Made by a program: the position numbers and the translations under genes
Assembly (NCBI GenBank): GCA_946480965.1
Contig: CAMLMI010000297.1
Span: forward strand, 1-6,166
Direction: 5' to 3'
DNA from: an uncultured Verrucomicrobiales bacterium
Lineage (GTDB): Bacteria > Verrucomicrobiota > Verrucomicrobiae > Limisphaerales > CANJSG01
Length of the DNA: 6,166 nucleotides
In this document: positions 5,825-6,166 of the stretch, in pieces
How positions within the stretch are numbered: position 1 is the first letter of the stretch
Layout of the letters: every line of letters starts with the position of its first letter
Notes under the pieces: model-generated
The model's input: the letters and a program-made list of their open reading frames with translations, nothing else
What the model was told of the DNA's origin: nothing
Database searches by the model: none

Positions 5825-6166
5825 TGATGTTCCGAGAGGTTGTCCATGCGTGGAGGAGTTGGGAAGGTGGGGTTGTGAAATCGACACCGCACCAAATCCA
5901 GCCGCCATATGAACATGAGGTGACTTCGCGGAAGTGAGCCAATAGAGGTGAGAGTCAGGGCCGAAGAGAAAGGCACAGACGATGAAAGGGAAGAGACACG
6001 CGACGGAGGAGAATATCCAGCTACTGCGGGAGGTGGACGGAGGACAGAGCGTCCGGGGAGTCTGCCAGGAGAGGAACATCTCTGAGGCGACATCTCACCG
6101 GTGGCGGAAGCAGTTCGGGCGTAAGCGTCACCCGTGGCGCCGCTGTTCGAGCGGTTGAGCAGATGT
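5825..6166 (+). mobile_element. Left part of an IS3-family insertion sequence, cut by the window end
   Basis: From about 5820 the sequence becomes less GC-rich and strongly purine-rich on the plus strand, unlike the neighbouring genes, and contains an OrfA-type transposase start. The TGATGTTCCGAG at 5825 is a possible left terminus because IS3-family ends commonly begin with TG, but without the right end neither the inverted repeats nor a target duplication can be shown; the boundary is therefore approximate. Inside, ACTTC-GCG-GAAGT (5923-5935) forms a small hairpin upstream of orfA, and GAGGTGA occurs twice (5917-5923, 5945-5951). The catalytic OrfB (DDE) is not in the window. Confidence 0.6.
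5982..6158 (+). CDS. IS3-family transposase OrfA, N-terminal part, apparently frameshifted
   Basis: The ATG at 5982 has a good Shine-Dalgarno-like AGAGAAAGG (5965-5973) eight bases upstream, unlike the host genes. The 58-residue product begins MKGKRHATEENIQLLREVDG and continues GQSVRGVCQERNISEATSHR then WRKQFG, the typical helix-turn-helix of OrfA in the IS2/IS407-like branch of IS3 elements (KRxTxEEIIxxLREADGGxSVxxVCREHNISExTxxRWRKQFG). OrfA binds the element ends and regulates or joins OrfB in the transposase. After FG (residue 46) the similarity stops and the frame ends at TGA 6156-6158, whereas a normal OrfA runs to about 85-100 residues with a leucine-zipper-like helix. A neighbouring frame (6118 onward) continues as GVSVTRGAAVRAVEQM to the window end and could be that helix, suggesting an indel at 6117-6120. 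It may thus be a pseudogene. Confidence 0.65.
   Translation: MKGKRHATEENIQLLREVDGGQSVRGVCQERNISEATSHRWRKQFGRKRHPWRRCSSG

Noticed and set aside
5620..6093. Minus-strand frames through the insertion-sequence end (5620-6093, 5744-6079)
   Set aside because: They cross the AAA+ start, the intergenic gap and the orfA strand, with Ser/Pro/Arg-rich translations and no domain features.

Overview
The window is GC-rich (codon third positions are mostly G or C) and bacterial, with tightly packed genes. Most genes have no recognisable Shine-Dalgarno sequence, several start with GTG, and two intergenic hairpins flank the first gene. This resembles Verrucomicrobia (Limisphaerales/Pedosphaera-like) genomes, but that assignment is a recollection of style, not a proof. 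All five complete plus-strand proteins belong to well-known families; one large minus-strand protein is only partly recognisable; and the right edge carries the start of an insertion sequence.

Layout, left to right. A short hairpin (32-50) precedes 6-phosphogluconolactonase (pgl, 68-781, +), the second step of the oxidative pentose phosphate pathway. A second hairpin (793-812) separates it from a small antibiotic-biosynthesis-monooxygenase-fold protein (876-1184, +). A pyrimidine-rich gap then leads into a three-gene cluster that reads as one operon: plsY (1288-1908), gpsA (1905-2882, overlapping plsY by four bases) and thrB (2888-3781, five bases after gpsA). GpsA makes sn-glycerol-3-phosphate from dihydroxyacetone phosphate and PlsY acylates it, so these two are consecutive steps at the entry of phospholipid synthesis. 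ThrB (homoserine kinase, threonine synthesis) is coupled to them by position, not by pathway.

Convergent to thrB, with a 31-base gap, lies a 644-residue AAA+ ATPase of the CbxX/CfxQ/SpoVK type (3813-5747, -). It has a long uncharacterised N-terminal half and an apparent C-terminal four-cysteine zinc ribbon. This is the least explained protein here and the best candidate for new biology, although it stands alone with no visible partner genes.

Between about 5820 and the window end the sequence changes character: lower GC and a purine-rich plus strand. It encodes the N-terminal helix-turn-helix part of an IS3-family OrfA transposase (5982-6158, +), whose reading frame appears to be broken at about 6117-6120. 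The element starts roughly 70-80 bases upstream of the AAA+ gene and runs off the window.

No tRNA, rRNA, CRISPR array or riboswitch was seen. I did not find strong evidence for a wholly new system. The most testable small signals are the shared promoter-like layout with near-leaderless starts before the monooxygenase and plsY genes, and the domain make-up of the AAA+ protein.
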